Source: Amycolatopsis lurida (GTDB lineage: Bacteria > Actinomycetota > Actinomycetes > Mycobacteriales > Pseudonocardiaceae). Taken from it: a DNA stretch of 64,000 bases. The notes beneath the pieces were generated by a model, which did not search any database, was not told the origin of the DNA, and worked only from the letters and a program-made list of their open reading frames with translations. Location of the stretch: the NCBI RefSeq assembly GCF_900105055.1, contig NZ_FNTA01000001.1, forward strand, positions 42,273 to 106,272. Direction: 5' to 3'. A program made the translations under genes and the position numbers. Below are positions 1-7,948 of the stretch, in pieces; the first letter of the stretch is position 1; each line of letters opens with the position of its first letter.

Positions 1-2
1 TC

Positions 3-443
3 GCCGCGTTCATCTGCGGGATCGCCTACAAGACCGCGCGGCACCCCGGCGAAGACGAAGTCGGGCTCGCTGAGGACGTCAGTTCGCTGTGCGGGCTGCT
101 GATGTGGTTCGTCTTCGGCAGTACCGCGGTGCTGGTGCTGTCCTTCGGCCTCACCTGGGGCATCGTGCTCGTCAGTGTCGTGGCACTGACCGTCGCGCGG
201 CTGATCCCGGTGCTGCTCACCTTGCTGCGGACGGACTTCCGGTGGCGGGACCGGCTGACCATCGGCCTGCTGGCCCCGCGTGGCGCGGCGTCGATCGTGT
301 TCGGCCTGCTCGCCTTCAACTCACTCGACGGGGACGCGGCGGACGTCGCGTTGAGCGTCATGGCGGTGACCGTGCTGCTGAGCGTCGCCGCGCACGGTGT
401 CGGGGCCTCGGCGTTCCTGAACCGCAAGTCGAAGAGACACTGA
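3..443 (+). CDS. Cation/proton antiporter, C-terminal part (cut by window start)
   Basis: This is the end of a membrane antiporter whose beginning lies before the window. The open frame runs from base 3 without a stop. About 146 residues are visible, with several hydrophobic helices and the segment DRLTIGLLAPRGAASIVFGLLAF. That segment resembles the late helices of CPA1/NhaP-type Na+/H+ antiporters, where a conserved Arg-Gly follows Pro-Arg. The protein ends in a short basic tail (NRKSKRH). It probably exchanges Na+ or K+ for protons across the plasma membrane. Ion specificity cannot be read from this part. The family call is fairly secure; the exact subfamily is not. Confidence 0.75.
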   Translation, partial: AAFICGIAYKTARHPGEDEVGLAEDVSSLCGLLMWFVFGSTAVLVLSFGLTWGIVLVSVVALTVARLIPVLLTLLRTDFRWRDRLTIGLLAPRGAASIVFGLLAFNSLDGDAADVALSVMAVTVLLSVAAHGVGASAFLNRKSKRH

Positions 444-452
444 TCCCGCTGG

Positions 453-767
453 TCAGCCGTTCATCGCCTTCCGGATGGCCGCCTCCAGCTCTTTCACGTG
501 CTTGGAATTCATGCCGCCGTAGGTGAAGGTGTTCATGTCGACCTTGTCGGCGTACATGGGCACGTCTTCGACGATCGTCTTGGACGCCCCGTTCACTTCG
601 AAGACGAGCATTCCCGGTTTGAACGCCGTCGGCGGGATGTTCTTGATACCGCTGATCTTCTCGACGGTGAACGTGTGCTTCTTGTAGTTGAGTCCTTTGA
701 CCGCGGCCTTGATCGTGACCGTCCGGCCGCTGAAGCTGATGGAACGGCGTCTGGCGTGGATGTGCAC
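453..767 (-). CDS. Small protein with a PH-like (DUF4429-type) fold, unknown function
   Basis: About 104 residues with no signal peptide or membrane segment. The pattern SFSGRTVTIKAAV, then alternating beta-strand-like stretches, then a final amphipathic helix (HVKELEAAIRKAMNG) resembles the bacterial PH-like domain of DUF4429 proteins, which often sense stress or membrane state. I chose the GTG at 767 because GGGGAGGG lies just before it on the minus strand (about 771-779). An upstream GTG at 797 has no ribosome site and would add ten residues. It converges with the antiporter fragment, with only nine bases between the two stops. The function is unknown and the fold assignment tentative. Confidence 0.6.
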   Translation of the reverse strand: MHIHARRRSISFSGRTVTIKAAVKGLNYKKHTFTVEKISGIKNIPPTAFKPGMLVFEVNGASKTIVEDVPMYADKVDMNTFTYGGMNSKHVKELEAAIRKAMNG

Positions 768-850
768 GAACCCTCCCCTGGGCGCGAAAGAAGGCACTCT
801 AGGAGAGTGGAATCGGGGGGAGCGGGCGTCGTTTCCGAACCGTTATCGGC

Positions 851-2158
851 TCAGCCGCCCGCCGTCTCCACGTCGTCCACGGTCAGGTCGTACGGCGCGG
901 CACTGGTCCACAACGCCTCCGCCTCGCCGAGGAAGGTCCGGTACGCCGCGCCGTCCGCGGGCTGCAGCACGAACTTCGGCTCACCCGCGGCCTGGTAGGT
1001 GTAGTACTCGGCGAACAGCGCGGTGCCGGTGACGATCGCTCCCGTGGCGACGGGGTGCGCGACGAGCCGGACCGTGAGGTCGCCACCGGTCGAGCGTTTC
1101 AGTTCGGCCAGCACCCGCAGCGTGTGGAGGACCCGCTCTCGCGCGCTTTCCGGAGACTGCACGGCGTAGTACCGGGAGGCCGCTGTGCCGATCGCGGGCG
1201 AATGCGGGTCGATCAGCACGAACCGGATCTTGGCGCCGGCCCGCAACCGTTCTTCGAGTTGGCCGTAACCGTTGTTCACCAGGGTGTTGCGGGCCATCCC
1301 GGTGATCAGGAGTTCGCTCGTGCCGTCGATCGCCTCGGCGAGGGCGGGGCCGAAGTCCTCGCTGAACACCGGGCGGCGCGCCCGCGCGACCTGGTCCGCG
1401 GGGGACAGCGGCCAGGGTGTGCCGTCCTCCCACAGCCGTTCCGCCTCGCCGGCGAAGTGCCGGTACCAGGGAGCGTCCTTCGGTTCCACTGTGAACACCG
1501 GCGCGGCCTCACCACTCGGCCGGTATTCGTAGTGCTGCACGCAGATCAGGCCCCGTTTGCCGGAGACGTCGAGACAGTTGAAACCCGCGGACGGGATCCG
1601 CGACGACACCCGGATCTCCAGCCTGCCGCCGGTCCTGCTCTTCAAGGACGTCAGCTCGTCCAGGGTCGCCAGGATCCGTTGCCGCAGCCGCCCCTGTCCG
1701 AGACCCTGGGAGATCCGGCGATCGGCGATGGCGACGAGCTCTTCGTCGGTCGGATCCAGCACCAGCACCCGGATCCGTCCGTCCGATTCGAGGATCGACC
1801 GGATGTCACTGCGCATCCCCTGCACGGTCCGGGTCATCGAATGGCCGACGAGCAGGATGTCGAACGCCGCCGCACGCCGGGAGATGAGATCAGCGGGGAA
1901 TTCCGGTTCGAAGAACGACGCCGGGCCACCCCGGTTGGAGTCGCGGACCTGTTCGGTCAGCCGCCGCGAGCGGATCTGGGAGAAGGCGAGCAGGGCCAGC
2001 AACGCCGTCACCACGGACGAAAGCGTTTTGACGTCCGAGATCCCGGTCGCGCCGAGGACGGTGAACGCCAGTGCGACGGTGCCCAGTACGTACAGATCCA
2101 GGTTGTCGTCGGTGATCACGCGCGCCAGCGATCGCCGGATCCGTCCACGCTCCGCCAC
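851..2158 (-). CDS. Membrane-anchored protein with two tandem PLD-like (DUF5919-like) domains
   Basis: About 435 residues. Two adjacent hydrophobic helices near the N-terminus (about residues 20-65) would anchor it in the membrane with the rest cytoplasmic. Two repeats follow, roughly 95-265 and 280-430. Each has a strand like ILLVGHSM or LLITGMAR, then IRVLVLDP or IRFVLIDP, a helix with LKSRTGG or LKRSTGG, VRV/VRL strands, an aromatic YEYR or YYTY patch, and an end like FAGEAERLWEDG or FLGEAEALWTSA. This resembles the DUF5919 effector domain, a phospholipase-D-like fold. No HKD catalytic motif is visible, so binding or signalling is likelier than hydrolysis. The GTG at 2158 is preceded by GAGGGGG; an upstream start at 2239 has no such site. 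Confidence 0.65.
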   Translation of the reverse strand: MAERGRIRRSLARVITDDNLDLYVLGTVALAFTVLGATGISDVKTLSSVVTALLALLAFSQIRSRRLTEQVRDSNRGGPASFFEPEFPADLISRRAAAFDILLVGHSMTRTVQGMRSDIRSILESDGRIRVLVLDPTDEELVAIADRRISQGLGQGRLRQRILATLDELTSLKSRTGGRLEIRVSSRIPSAGFNCLDVSGKRGLICVQHYEYRPSGEAAPVFTVEPKDAPWYRHFAGEAERLWEDGTPWPLSPADQVARARRPVFSEDFGPALAEAIDGTSELLITGMARNTLVNNGYGQLEERLRAGAKIRFVLIDPHSPAIGTAASRYYAVQSPESARERVLHTLRVLAELKRSTGGDLTVRLVAHPVATGAIVTGTALFAEYYTYQAAGEPKFVLQPADGAAYRTFLGEAEALWTSAAPYDLTVDDVETAGG

Positions 2159-2284
2159 TGAACCCCCTCGTCGCCGGTTCCGTGGACACGGTATCGGCCG
2201 GAGCCCTGGCGTGTCCTGGATTCCTGACATCGATGGCATCGCCGAACCAAGCGATACGAAGCCATTTGGCTCAATCGTTTGTCT

Positions 2285-2295
2285 GGTCCAGTCCA
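2285..2295. promoter_or_regulatory. 11-bp repeat GGTCCAGTCCA before the LysR gene
   Basis: GGTCCAGTCCA lies 23 bases before the LysR-type start codon. An identical copy stands at 3324-3334 before the protease gene. LysR regulators often bind near their own promoter and that of a neighbouring target, so this may be their shared binding site. That is inference from position and identity only. Confidence 0.4.
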
Positions 2296-2318
2296 GTTAT
2301 GTCTACTAACGTAGAGGG

Positions 2319-3302
2319 ATGGAGCTGGAACTGCGCCACCTGCGCATCATGTGCGCGATCGCCGAACTCGGGAGTATCACCAAGGCGGCGAACACGCTCG
2401 GAATGGCGCAGCCTGCACTGACAGCACAACTGAAGCGCATCGAACGGACCCTCGGCGGGAAGCTGTTCCTGCGCGACCACACGGGTACCCGGCCGACCGC
2501 GCTCGGCCTCCTCGTCCTCGACAGGGCGAAGATGGTGCTCCCCGCCGTGTCGTCGCTGCACGACGAGGCGGCGCGGCTCGCCCAGCACGCCGGTACCGGT
2601 GAGCCGGTGACCCTGCGGCTCGGCTCGGCGACGGGGCCGATGCTGGGGGCGCTCCTGCAGCGTCTCGGCACCACCCATCCCGACATCCATGTCGCCACGC
2701 ATACGTCGTGGTCGGCCAACAAACTCGCGGACATGACCGCCGAGGGCGCGCTGGACTTCGCCTTCGTCGGCGTTTGCGGTGACGCCGCGCCGCCGCCGGA
2801 GCCCGGCCTCCGCTGGCGGACGCTCGCGCATCATCCGGTGTTCGTGCTGATGTCGGCGCGGGACGAGCGCGCGCAGCGGCCCGAGGTCGAGCTCGGCGCG
2901 CTCGCGAACGAACGGTGGTGCGCGACGCCGGGTGACGGCTGTTTCGGCGACTGTTTCGCCTCCGCTTGCGCGAGATCGGGGTTCACACCGCGTTCGTTGT
3001 ACGAAACCGATGTGCTGACGTGTATCGAGATGGTCGAGTCGGGACACGCGGTGGTGCTGTGCCAGCCGCTGTTCCACGAGATCCCGGGCATCGTCGCGGT
3101 CCCGATCGCGGGGAATCCGCTGAGCTGGCGGAACCTCGTCGGCTGGTCGGAGCGCGGGGAGATGGGTCCCTTCGCCGCGGAGATGATCGCCCTGTCCCGC
3201 GCGGTGTACGGCGAACTGATCGACCGGCGGCCGACCTACTCGAAGTATCTGGAGTTGAACCCGGGGTACGGCGTGGACTACACGGACGCCGGGATGCGCT
3301 GA
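2319..3302 (+). CDS. LysR-family transcriptional regulator
   Basis: A 327-residue DNA-binding regulator. Residues 1-60 form a typical LysR helix-turn-helix (MELELRHLRIMCAIAELGS then ITKAANTLGMAQPALTAQLKRIE). Residues of about 90-300 are the periplasmic-binding-like effector domain. The start is the ATG at 2319; only a weak GAGGG precedes it, so the message may be nearly leaderless. It is followed after 133 bases by a secreted protease gene on the same strand. An 11-bp sequence occurs before both genes, which suggests that it controls itself and the protease. The effector is unknown. Confidence 0.85.
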   Translation: MELELRHLRIMCAIAELGSITKAANTLGMAQPALTAQLKRIERTLGGKLFLRDHTGTRPTALGLLVLDRAKMVLPAVSSLHDEAARLAQHAGTGEPVTLRLGSATGPMLGALLQRLGTTHPDIHVATHTSWSANKLADMTAEGALDFAFVGVCGDAAPPPEPGLRWRTLAHHPVFVLMSARDERAQRPEVELGALANERWCATPGDGCFGDCFASACARSGFTPRSLYETDVLTCIEMVESGHAVVLCQPLFHEIPGIVAVPIAGNPLSWRNLVGWSERGEMGPFAAEMIALSRAVYGELIDRRPTYSKYLELNPGYGVDYTDAGMR

Positions 3303-3323
3303 CCTGCGCGAAAGCGGTCAATA

Positions 3324-3334
3324 GGTCCAGTCCA
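3324..3334. promoter_or_regulatory. Second copy of GGTCCAGTCCA, before the protease gene
   Basis: Exact repeat of the sequence at 2285-2295, placed between the LysR gene and the secreted protease gene and about 100 bases before the protease start codon. It is a candidate LysR site; no footprint or motif search was possible. Confidence 0.4.
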
Positions 3335-3352
3335 CTGGGGTGGATATGACCT

Positions 3353-3370
3353 AAATGGTATGTACCATTT
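3353..3370. promoter_or_regulatory. Inverted repeat AAATGGTA-TG-TACCATTT
   Basis: A perfect 8-bp inverted repeat with a two-base centre, 65 bases before the protease start codon. It is AT-rich against a GC-rich background, as expected for an operator or promoter. It covers the ATG at 3355, an alternative start with no ribosome site, which argues against that start. Confidence 0.45.
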
Positions 3371-3435
3371 GCATCAGGTGCCTCGTACGGTCTGGACGAG
3401 ATCTTCTTCCGGAACGCGGTGAGGAAACGCCTGAA

Positions 3436-4761
3436 ATGAACCGAAAGATCGTAGCGGCCGCCGCGGCGGCTCTGACCGGCGCGGGCCTGGTCACGGCCAT
3501 CGCGCTGACGCCGAGCGCCAGCGCCGGCCAGAACGTGTCGGCCGCCGAGCAGGTCCGGTCGGAGATCGTCGCCGCCTTGGCGCGAGACCTGAAGATCAGT
3601 CCGGAACAGGCGAGGACCCGCCTCGACGGCGAGCAGAAGGCGGCCAGCGCCGACAGCGACCTCAAATCCCGGCTCGGCTCGTCCTACGCCGGATCCTGGC
3701 TGGACGCGGCCGGGACCACGCTGACCGTCGCGGTCACCGACGCGGCACTGGAGGGTGTCGTCCGTGCGGCGGGCGCGGCCCCGAAGACGGTCGCGCGGAG
3801 TGCGGCTCAGCTCGACGCGGCGAAGCTGTCGTTGGACGCCAAGGGAACCAGCGCTCCGAAGACCGTGCCCGGCTGGTACGTCGACGCCACCACGAACTCG
3901 ATCGTGGTACTGGCCAACGCCGGTGGCGAGGCGGCCGCGAAATCGTGGGCCACCGCGGCGGGCGTGGGCGCCGACGCGGTGCGGGTCGAGACCAGCGCCG
4001 AAAGCCCGGTTCCGCTGATCGACGTCATCGGCGGCAACGCCTACACCTTCGGCTCGGGCCGGTGCTCGATCGGTTTCTCGGTCGAAGGCGGCTTCGTGAC
4101 CGCGGGACACTGCGGCACCACGGGGACGCGGACTTCGAACCCGAGCGGGAGCGTCGCCGGTTCCAGCTTCCCCGGTAACGACTACGGCTGGGTCCGCGTG
4201 GACGCGGGCAACACCCCGCGTCCGCTGGTGAACCGCTACCCGGGCACCGTGCCGGTGGCGGGTTCGCAGGAGGCCGCGATCGGCGCGTCGGTCTGCCGTT
4301 CCGGTTCCACGACGGGCTGGCACTGCGGCACCATCCAGCAGAAGAACGCGTCGGTGAACTACCCGCAGGGCACCGTTTCCGGCCTCACCCGGACCAACGC
4401 CTGCGCCGAGCCGGGTGACTCGGGTGGTTCGTGGCTCGCGGGCGACCAGGCGCAGGGCGTCACCTCCGGTGGCTCCGGCAACTGCAGCTCGGGCGGCACG
4501 TTCTACTTCCAGCCGATCTCGGAGATCCTGAGCGTCTACAACCTGCGTCTGGTGACCTCGGGTTCGAACCCGCCCTCCAGCACGACGCCGACCACCACGA
4601 CGTCGAACAACCCGCCCGGTGGAACCTGGGCGGCAGGCACCACCTACGCCGTCGGCGCGACGGTGACTTACGGCGGTGCCACTTACCGGGCCCTGCAGGG
4701 CCACACCGCTCAGGCAGGTTGGGAGCCGCCGAACGTCCCAGCGCTTTGGGCGCGCGCCTGA
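3436..4761 (+). CDS. Secreted S1-family serine protease with prodomain and chitin-binding module
   Basis: A 441-residue streptogrisin/alpha-lytic-type protease. Residues 1-30 are a Sec signal peptide ending in SASAGQ. About 35-190 is the pro-region typical of this family, which folds the enzyme and is then removed. The trypsin-like domain follows with the triad visible: His225 in TAGHC, Asp249 in NDYGW and Ser329 in GDSGGSW. After a Thr/Pro/Asn-rich linker, residues of about 396-441 (GTWAAGTTYAVGATVTYGG and later W residues) match a small carbohydrate-binding module of the CBM5/12 chitin-binding type. The ATG at 3436 has GAGGAA upstream. It probably digests extracellular protein on chitin-rich or fungal material. 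It may be regulated by the LysR protein upstream. Confidence 0.9.
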   Translation: MNRKIVAAAAAALTGAGLVTAIALTPSASAGQNVSAAEQVRSEIVAALARDLKISPEQARTRLDGEQKAASADSDLKSRLGSSYAGSWLDAAGTTLTVAVTDAALEGVVRAAGAAPKTVARSAAQLDAAKLSLDAKGTSAPKTVPGWYVDATTNSIVVLANAGGEAAAKSWATAAGVGADAVRVETSAESPVPLIDVIGGNAYTFGSGRCSIGFSVEGGFVTAGHCGTTGTRTSNPSGSVAGSSFPGNDYGWVRVDAGNTPRPLVNRYPGTVPVAGSQEAAIGASVCRSGSTTGWHCGTIQQKNASVNYPQGTVSGLTRTNACAEPGDSGGSWLAGDQAQGVTSGGSGNCSSGGTFYFQPISEILSVYNLRLVTSGSNPPSSTTPTTTTSNNPPGGTWAAGTTYAVGATVTYGGATYRALQGHTAQAGWEPPNVPALWARA

Positions 4762-4803
4762 CCGCCTAGCCGTCCGGGCCACACGCAGGGGTGCGCCCGG
4801 ACC

Positions 4804-4840
4804 GACCGCCCCCGACGTCGTCCGTGCGTCGGGGGCGGTC
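4804..4840. terminator. Hairpin terminator after the protease gene
   Basis: Perfect 14-bp stem (GACCGCCCCCGACG with its complement) and a 9-base loop, 43 bases after the protease stop. There is no clear T-run, which is common for actinobacterial terminators. Confidence 0.7.
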
Positions 4841-4852
4841 CCTCTTCACGGC

Positions 4853-4952
4853 GTAACTCGCGTGATCGAAGGCGTAACTCACGTGATCAGACGCCGCACA
4901 CTCGAGTTACGCCTTCAATCACGCGAGTTACGTGCCTGATCACGCGAGTTAC
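4853..4952. repeat. Cluster of GTAACTCGCGTGATC repeats in both orientations
   Basis: Two forward copies (4853-4867 and 4874-4888, the second with one change) face two reverse copies (4917-4931 and 4938-4952) and a partial one at about 4901-4910. The array could fold into alternative long hairpins. The same family recurs at 58581-58700. It lies between convergent genes (protease and guanidinium exporter). Confidence 0.75.
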
Positions 4953-4955
4953 GGC

Positions 4956-5270
4956 TCAGTGCAGGATTTTGAGGCCCACCACACAGGCCACGATCCCCAC
5001 GATCAGCAGGATCCTGGCCACCGAAACGGTTTCCGCCCCCGACCACATGCCGTAGGCGACGGTGAGCGAAGCCCCGATGCCGACCCAGACCGCGTAGGCG
5101 GTGCCGACGGGGAGATCCTTCATCGCGTACGCGAGGCCCACCATGCTGGCGACCAGCGTCACGCCGAAGATCACCGACGGTACCGGCCGGGACAGCCCTT
5201 CGGATTTGCCGAGGGCGGTGGCCCATACGGCTTCCAGCACACCCGAAACGATCAGGACAAGCCACGACAT
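4956..5270 (-). CDS. sugE: Guanidinium exporter of the small multidrug resistance family (Gdx/SugE type)
   Basis: A 104-residue protein with four membrane helices. It matches the SugE/Gdx branch rather than EmrE: the N-terminus MSWLVLIVSGVLE carries the conserved Glu13, and the stretches LAYAMKDLPVGTAYAVW and VGLKIL are subtype hallmarks. Gdx proteins act as dual-topology dimers that export guanidinium in exchange for protons. Here the motif after Glu13 is AVWATALG instead of the usual WAVGLK, a mild variation. The ATG at 5270 has GGGAG at 5277-5281. A longer frame to 5315 would run into a guanidine-sensing riboswitch, so the short start is right. The riboswitch supports guanidinium as substrate. 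Confidence 0.93.
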   Translation of the reverse strand: MSWLVLIVSGVLEAVWATALGKSEGLSRPVPSVIFGVTLVASMVGLAYAMKDLPVGTAYAVWVGIGASLTVAYGMWSGAETVSVARILLIVGIVACVVGLKILH

Positions 5271-5284
5271 GACGCGCTCCCAGA

Positions 5285-5327
5285 GCGCCGTCTTGTCGCT
5301 GGCCGGGTACGGCACCCACTCGTCCGG
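5285..5327 (-). promoter_or_regulatory. Guanidine-III riboswitch (ykkC-III class)
   Basis: Read on the minus strand, the leader begins CCGGACGAG, continues with GTGCCGTACCCGG, and ends with GACAAGACGGCGC. These segments match, in order and spacing, the compact pseudoknot of the guanidine-III (ykkC-III) aptamer known from Thermobifida. The final GGCGC ends four bases before the GGGAG ribosome site of the exporter gene. Ligand binding is therefore likely to free the ribosome site and switch translation on. I matched it from memory of the class consensus; a covariance-model search (Rfam ykkC-III) would confirm it. Confidence 0.9.
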
Positions 5328-5418
5328 GGACCTCGATCACGAGGTTCCACGACCAGGATGGCACACCGCCGCACAGGGTGCCCGCGGGTTTGACGAGGGT
5401 CACCACCCGGGCCTGAGC

Positions 5419-6000
5419 TCAGCCCGCCAGCAGCGTGCGCGTGGTCCTGGCCACCAGGTCGACGGTGCGCGGCGGTGGCGCCTCACCGCGGTCGAGATGG
5501 CGCCTCACCGCCGCGTAGGGAAGGTCCACCAAGGCGAGCATCAGTTCGTCGGTGCTCCGGCCGGTCAGCGGACGCAGCCGTCGCACGACCTTGGTGATCG
5601 CCGCGTCGAGGCGCTGGTTGGCGGCGTCGACGCGGGCGCGGTCTTCGGCGCTCCAGTCGTCGACGCCGAGCGCTCTGTCGCCGCCGTAGAGCAGTTTCCC
5701 CTCGGCGGGATGGGCGCGGCACCAGCGGACGACCTGTGCGGCGGCCTCGACGGCGGCTTCGATGACCGGTTCCTGTTCGAGTGCTTTGAGGTAGCCCTGC
5801 TGGAAGCGGGTCACCGTGCGAAACCAGACGGCGGCGAGCAGCGCCGGACGTCCGGGGAAGCGGTGGTAGATCGACCCGCTCGGCGCGCCGACCTGGCGGG
5901 CGACGGCCGACATGGTCACCCCGGCGGCCCCTTCGGTGGCGAAGATCCGCACGGCGGCGTCGAGGAAGTCATCGGCGGTGTGCCGCGGTGGCCGTCCCAT
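5419..6000 (-). CDS. TetR-family transcriptional regulator
   Basis: A 193-residue repressor-type protein. Residues 8-55 form the TetR helix-turn-helix (DFLDAAVRIFATEG, then MSAVARQVGAPSGSIYHRFPGR). The rest is a helical ligand-binding domain without a recognisable ligand signature. It is divergent from the SRPBCC gene at 6060 across 59 bases. That gap holds AGAGAC (6005-6010) and GTCTCT (6038-6043) as a spaced inverted repeat. The arrangement suggests it controls itself and the SRPBCC gene. Confidence 0.85.
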   Translation of the reverse strand: MGRPPRHTADDFLDAAVRIFATEGAAGVTMSAVARQVGAPSGSIYHRFPGRPALLAAVWFRTVTRFQQGYLKALEQEPVIEAAVEAAAQVVRWCRAHPAEGKLLYGGDRALGVDDWSAEDRARVDAANQRLDAAITKVVRRLRPLTGRSTDELMLALVDLPYAAVRRHLDRGEAPPPRTVDLVARTTRTLLAG

Positions 6001-6059
6001 TTTCAGAGACTATCCTCTACTATGGTTTTAGGGGAAGGTCTCTAGAACTGGGAGGCGCG

Positions 6060-6605
6060 ATGCGCGTGTGGAACAGGCATCACCGGATCGTCGGCGTGGC
6101 ACAGGACCGTGCCGGCGCGCTGATCGACACTCTGTCCGCGGACGGCGACAGGCTCTGGCCCGTCGACGCGTGGCCGCCGTTGCGGTTCGACCGGCCACTC
6201 GGGGTGGGCGCCGACGGCGGGCACGGACCGGTGCGGTATCACGTCGAGTCCTACGAGCCAGGAAGGTCCGTGCGGTTCAGGTTCAGCGCGCCCCGCGGCT
6301 TCGACGGGTTCCACGAATTCACCCTGCGCGCGACGGAAACCGGGGAGACCGAACTCGTGCACCTCATGGTGCTGCGGCTTCGGCACCCGGCATGGTTCAC
6401 CTATCCGCTGTTGTGGCGGCCGATGCACGACGCGTTGCTGGAAGACTGCCTCGACCGTGCCGAGCGTGAACTCACCGGCACGGTCGCGAAGCCGGCGCGA
6501 TGGAGCCTTTACGTTCGGCTCTTGCGGAGCCTGATCTCCGGCAGGAGGCCCTTTCGCTTGAGTACGAACAAAGTGCCGCCGATGAGCACGACGGCGATCA
6601 AGTAA
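6060..6605 (+). CDS. SRPBCC-fold protein, unknown ligand
   Basis: About 181 residues of START/polyketide-cyclase-like (SRPBCC) fold. It has a DRLWPVDAWPPLRFDRPL start, a central GPVRYHVESYEPGRSVRFRF beta segment and a long C-terminal helix (MHDALLEDCLDRAERELTG). These proteins bind hydrophobic ligands in a cavity; here neither ligand nor catalysis can be named. The ATG at 6060 has GGAGG six bases upstream. The last 97 bases overlap the 3' end of the convergent mannosyltransferase gene, so the tail after about residue 150 may not be conserved. It is probably repressed by the divergent TetR protein. Confidence 0.75.
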   Translation: MRVWNRHHRIVGVAQDRAGALIDTLSADGDRLWPVDAWPPLRFDRPLGVGADGGHGPVRYHVESYEPGRSVRFRFSAPRGFDGFHEFTLRATETGETELVHLMVLRLRHPAWFTYPLLWRPMHDALLEDCLDRAERELTGTVAKPARWSLYVRLLRSLISGRRPFRLSTNKVPPMSTTAIK

Positions 6606-7948
6606 CCCAGCGCCAGGGAGACGGCGCCGCCGTTCGCGGGCGGGAGAAGAACACCGAACACCGCGCTGACGACGGCGAGGATCCAACGGCCGCGGTCGGT
6701 CGTCAGGCTCACGGCCAGCAGGGCGACCGTCCACAAGAGATACCAGGGCTGGACGACCGGCCCGAGGACCAGCATCGCGGCGAAGGTCAGTCCCGCGGCG
6801 TAGAGCGGGTGCAGCTTCTCGCGATAGGTGAGCCAAAGCAGCCTGGCGCCCACGGCGAGGCCGAGGATCGCGCCGATCAGGGAGAACACCTTGATCGCGC
6901 CGTCGGTCAGGTCGGCTCCGAAGACCTTGCCCACCCCGCCGACGAGGAAGCCGAGTTCGTTGGTGGGGGCCATCCAGCTGTGGACCTGGCCGGAAACCCC
7001 GGACAGCACCCGGACCCAGCCGAAACCGAGCCCGCTGCCGAGTGAGATCGCCACCGTGACGGCGGCGAATCCGGCGGGCAGCCCGAGCGCCACCGCCACC
7101 CGGCCCGCGGGAGTCGCCCGGCGGAACAGAGCGACGCCGACGAACAGCAGGCCGGCGACCGCCACGATCTTGATGTTCGCGGCGGCGCTCACCGCGACCA
7201 CGCCGACGGCGATCAGCGCGGGCCGGGCCACACCGGTCTTCGCCGCGCCCAGGAGGACGAGTTCCAGCCCGGCGACCATCAGGCCGACCATGAGCCCGTC
7301 ATTGTGCACGCCCCCCACGACGTGCCACAGCACCAGCGGGTTGAGCAGGGCCAGCCACAGCGCGATCGACGGGGAGACCCCGACGCGGCGGGCGAGCCGG
7401 GGGAGCGCCCACGCCATCAGCACGATTCCGATCAGCCCCAGCAACCGGTGCAGCAGCACCGTCGGCACGAAGGCGTCCCCGGCGACGTGGGCGATCGTGC
7501 GGGCCAGCGCGACGAACGCGGGACCGTAGGGTGCGGGCGTGTCCCGCCAGTAGTGGCTGACCGCCATCGTCACCGGCGAATCGGCGCCGAGCGCCTCGGC
7601 GGGCCCGACGAGATAGGTGTCGAATCCCTTGGCCGCGATCAGGCCCTGCGCCAGATAGCTGTTGATGTCGCCGCTGAACAGCGGGCGCGCGACCAGCAGG
7701 GGCGCGCACCACGAGACCGCGATCCAGTACAGCCGCCGTTCGGGCAATCCGGCGGCGAGGCGTCCGATGCCGAGCCAGGACAGCACGAGGGTGGCCATCC
7801 CGGCGACACCCAGCGCCACCACCAGCACCGACGGCAGGCCGATCCCGGACGTGACCAGCACCAGTACGGCGATTCCAAGGAAACCCGCCCAGTGCAACGT
7901 CGAGATGTTCAGCCCGGTCTTCTCCGGCGCGGGCAAGACGTTCTGCAT
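6509..7948 (-). CDS. mptB: Polyprenol-phosphomannose-dependent alpha-1,6-mannosyltransferase
   Basis: A 479-residue GT-C membrane glycosyltransferase with about 12 predicted helices. The first-loop motif FSGDINSYLAQG, an early Asp motif followed by YLVGPAEALG, and VGGVHNDGLMVGLMVAG match the actinobacterial MptB/MptA family. MptB extends the alpha-1,6-mannan core of lipomannan and lipoarabinomannan on the outer face of the membrane, using polyprenyl-phosphate-mannose. The ATG at 7948 has GGAG about 11 bases upstream. The C-terminus is basic (KRKGLLPEIRLRKSRT) and overlaps the SRPBCC gene by 97 bases. The family call is strong; the choice of MptB over a close paralogue is likely but not certain. 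Confidence 0.85.
   Translation of the reverse strand: MQNVLPAPEKTGLNISTLHWAGFLGIAVLVLVTSGIGLPSVLVVALGVAGMATLVLSWLGIGRLAAGLPERRLYWIAVSWCAPLLVARPLFSGDINSYLAQGLIAAKGFDTYLVGPAEALGADSPVTMAVSHYWRDTPAPYGPAFVALARTIAHVAGDAFVPTVLLHRLLGLIGIVLMAWALPRLARRVGVSPSIALWLALLNPLVLWHVVGGVHNDGLMVGLMVAGLELVLLGAAKTGVARPALIAVGVVAVSAAANIKIVAVAGLLFVGVALFRRATPAGRVAVALGLPAGFAAVTVAISLGSGLGFGWVRVLSGVSGQVHSWMAPTNELGFLVGGVGKVFGADLTDGAIKVFSLIGAILGLAVGARLLWLTYREKLHPLYAAGLTFAAMLVLGPVVQPWYLLWTVALLAVSLTTDRGRWILAVVSAVFGVLLPPANGGAVSLALGYLIAVVLIGGTLFVLKRKGLLPEIRLRKSRT

Noticed and set aside
3355..3435. Upstream ATG for the protease
   Set aside because: It lies in a palindrome without a ribosome site and would displace the signal peptide from the N-terminus.
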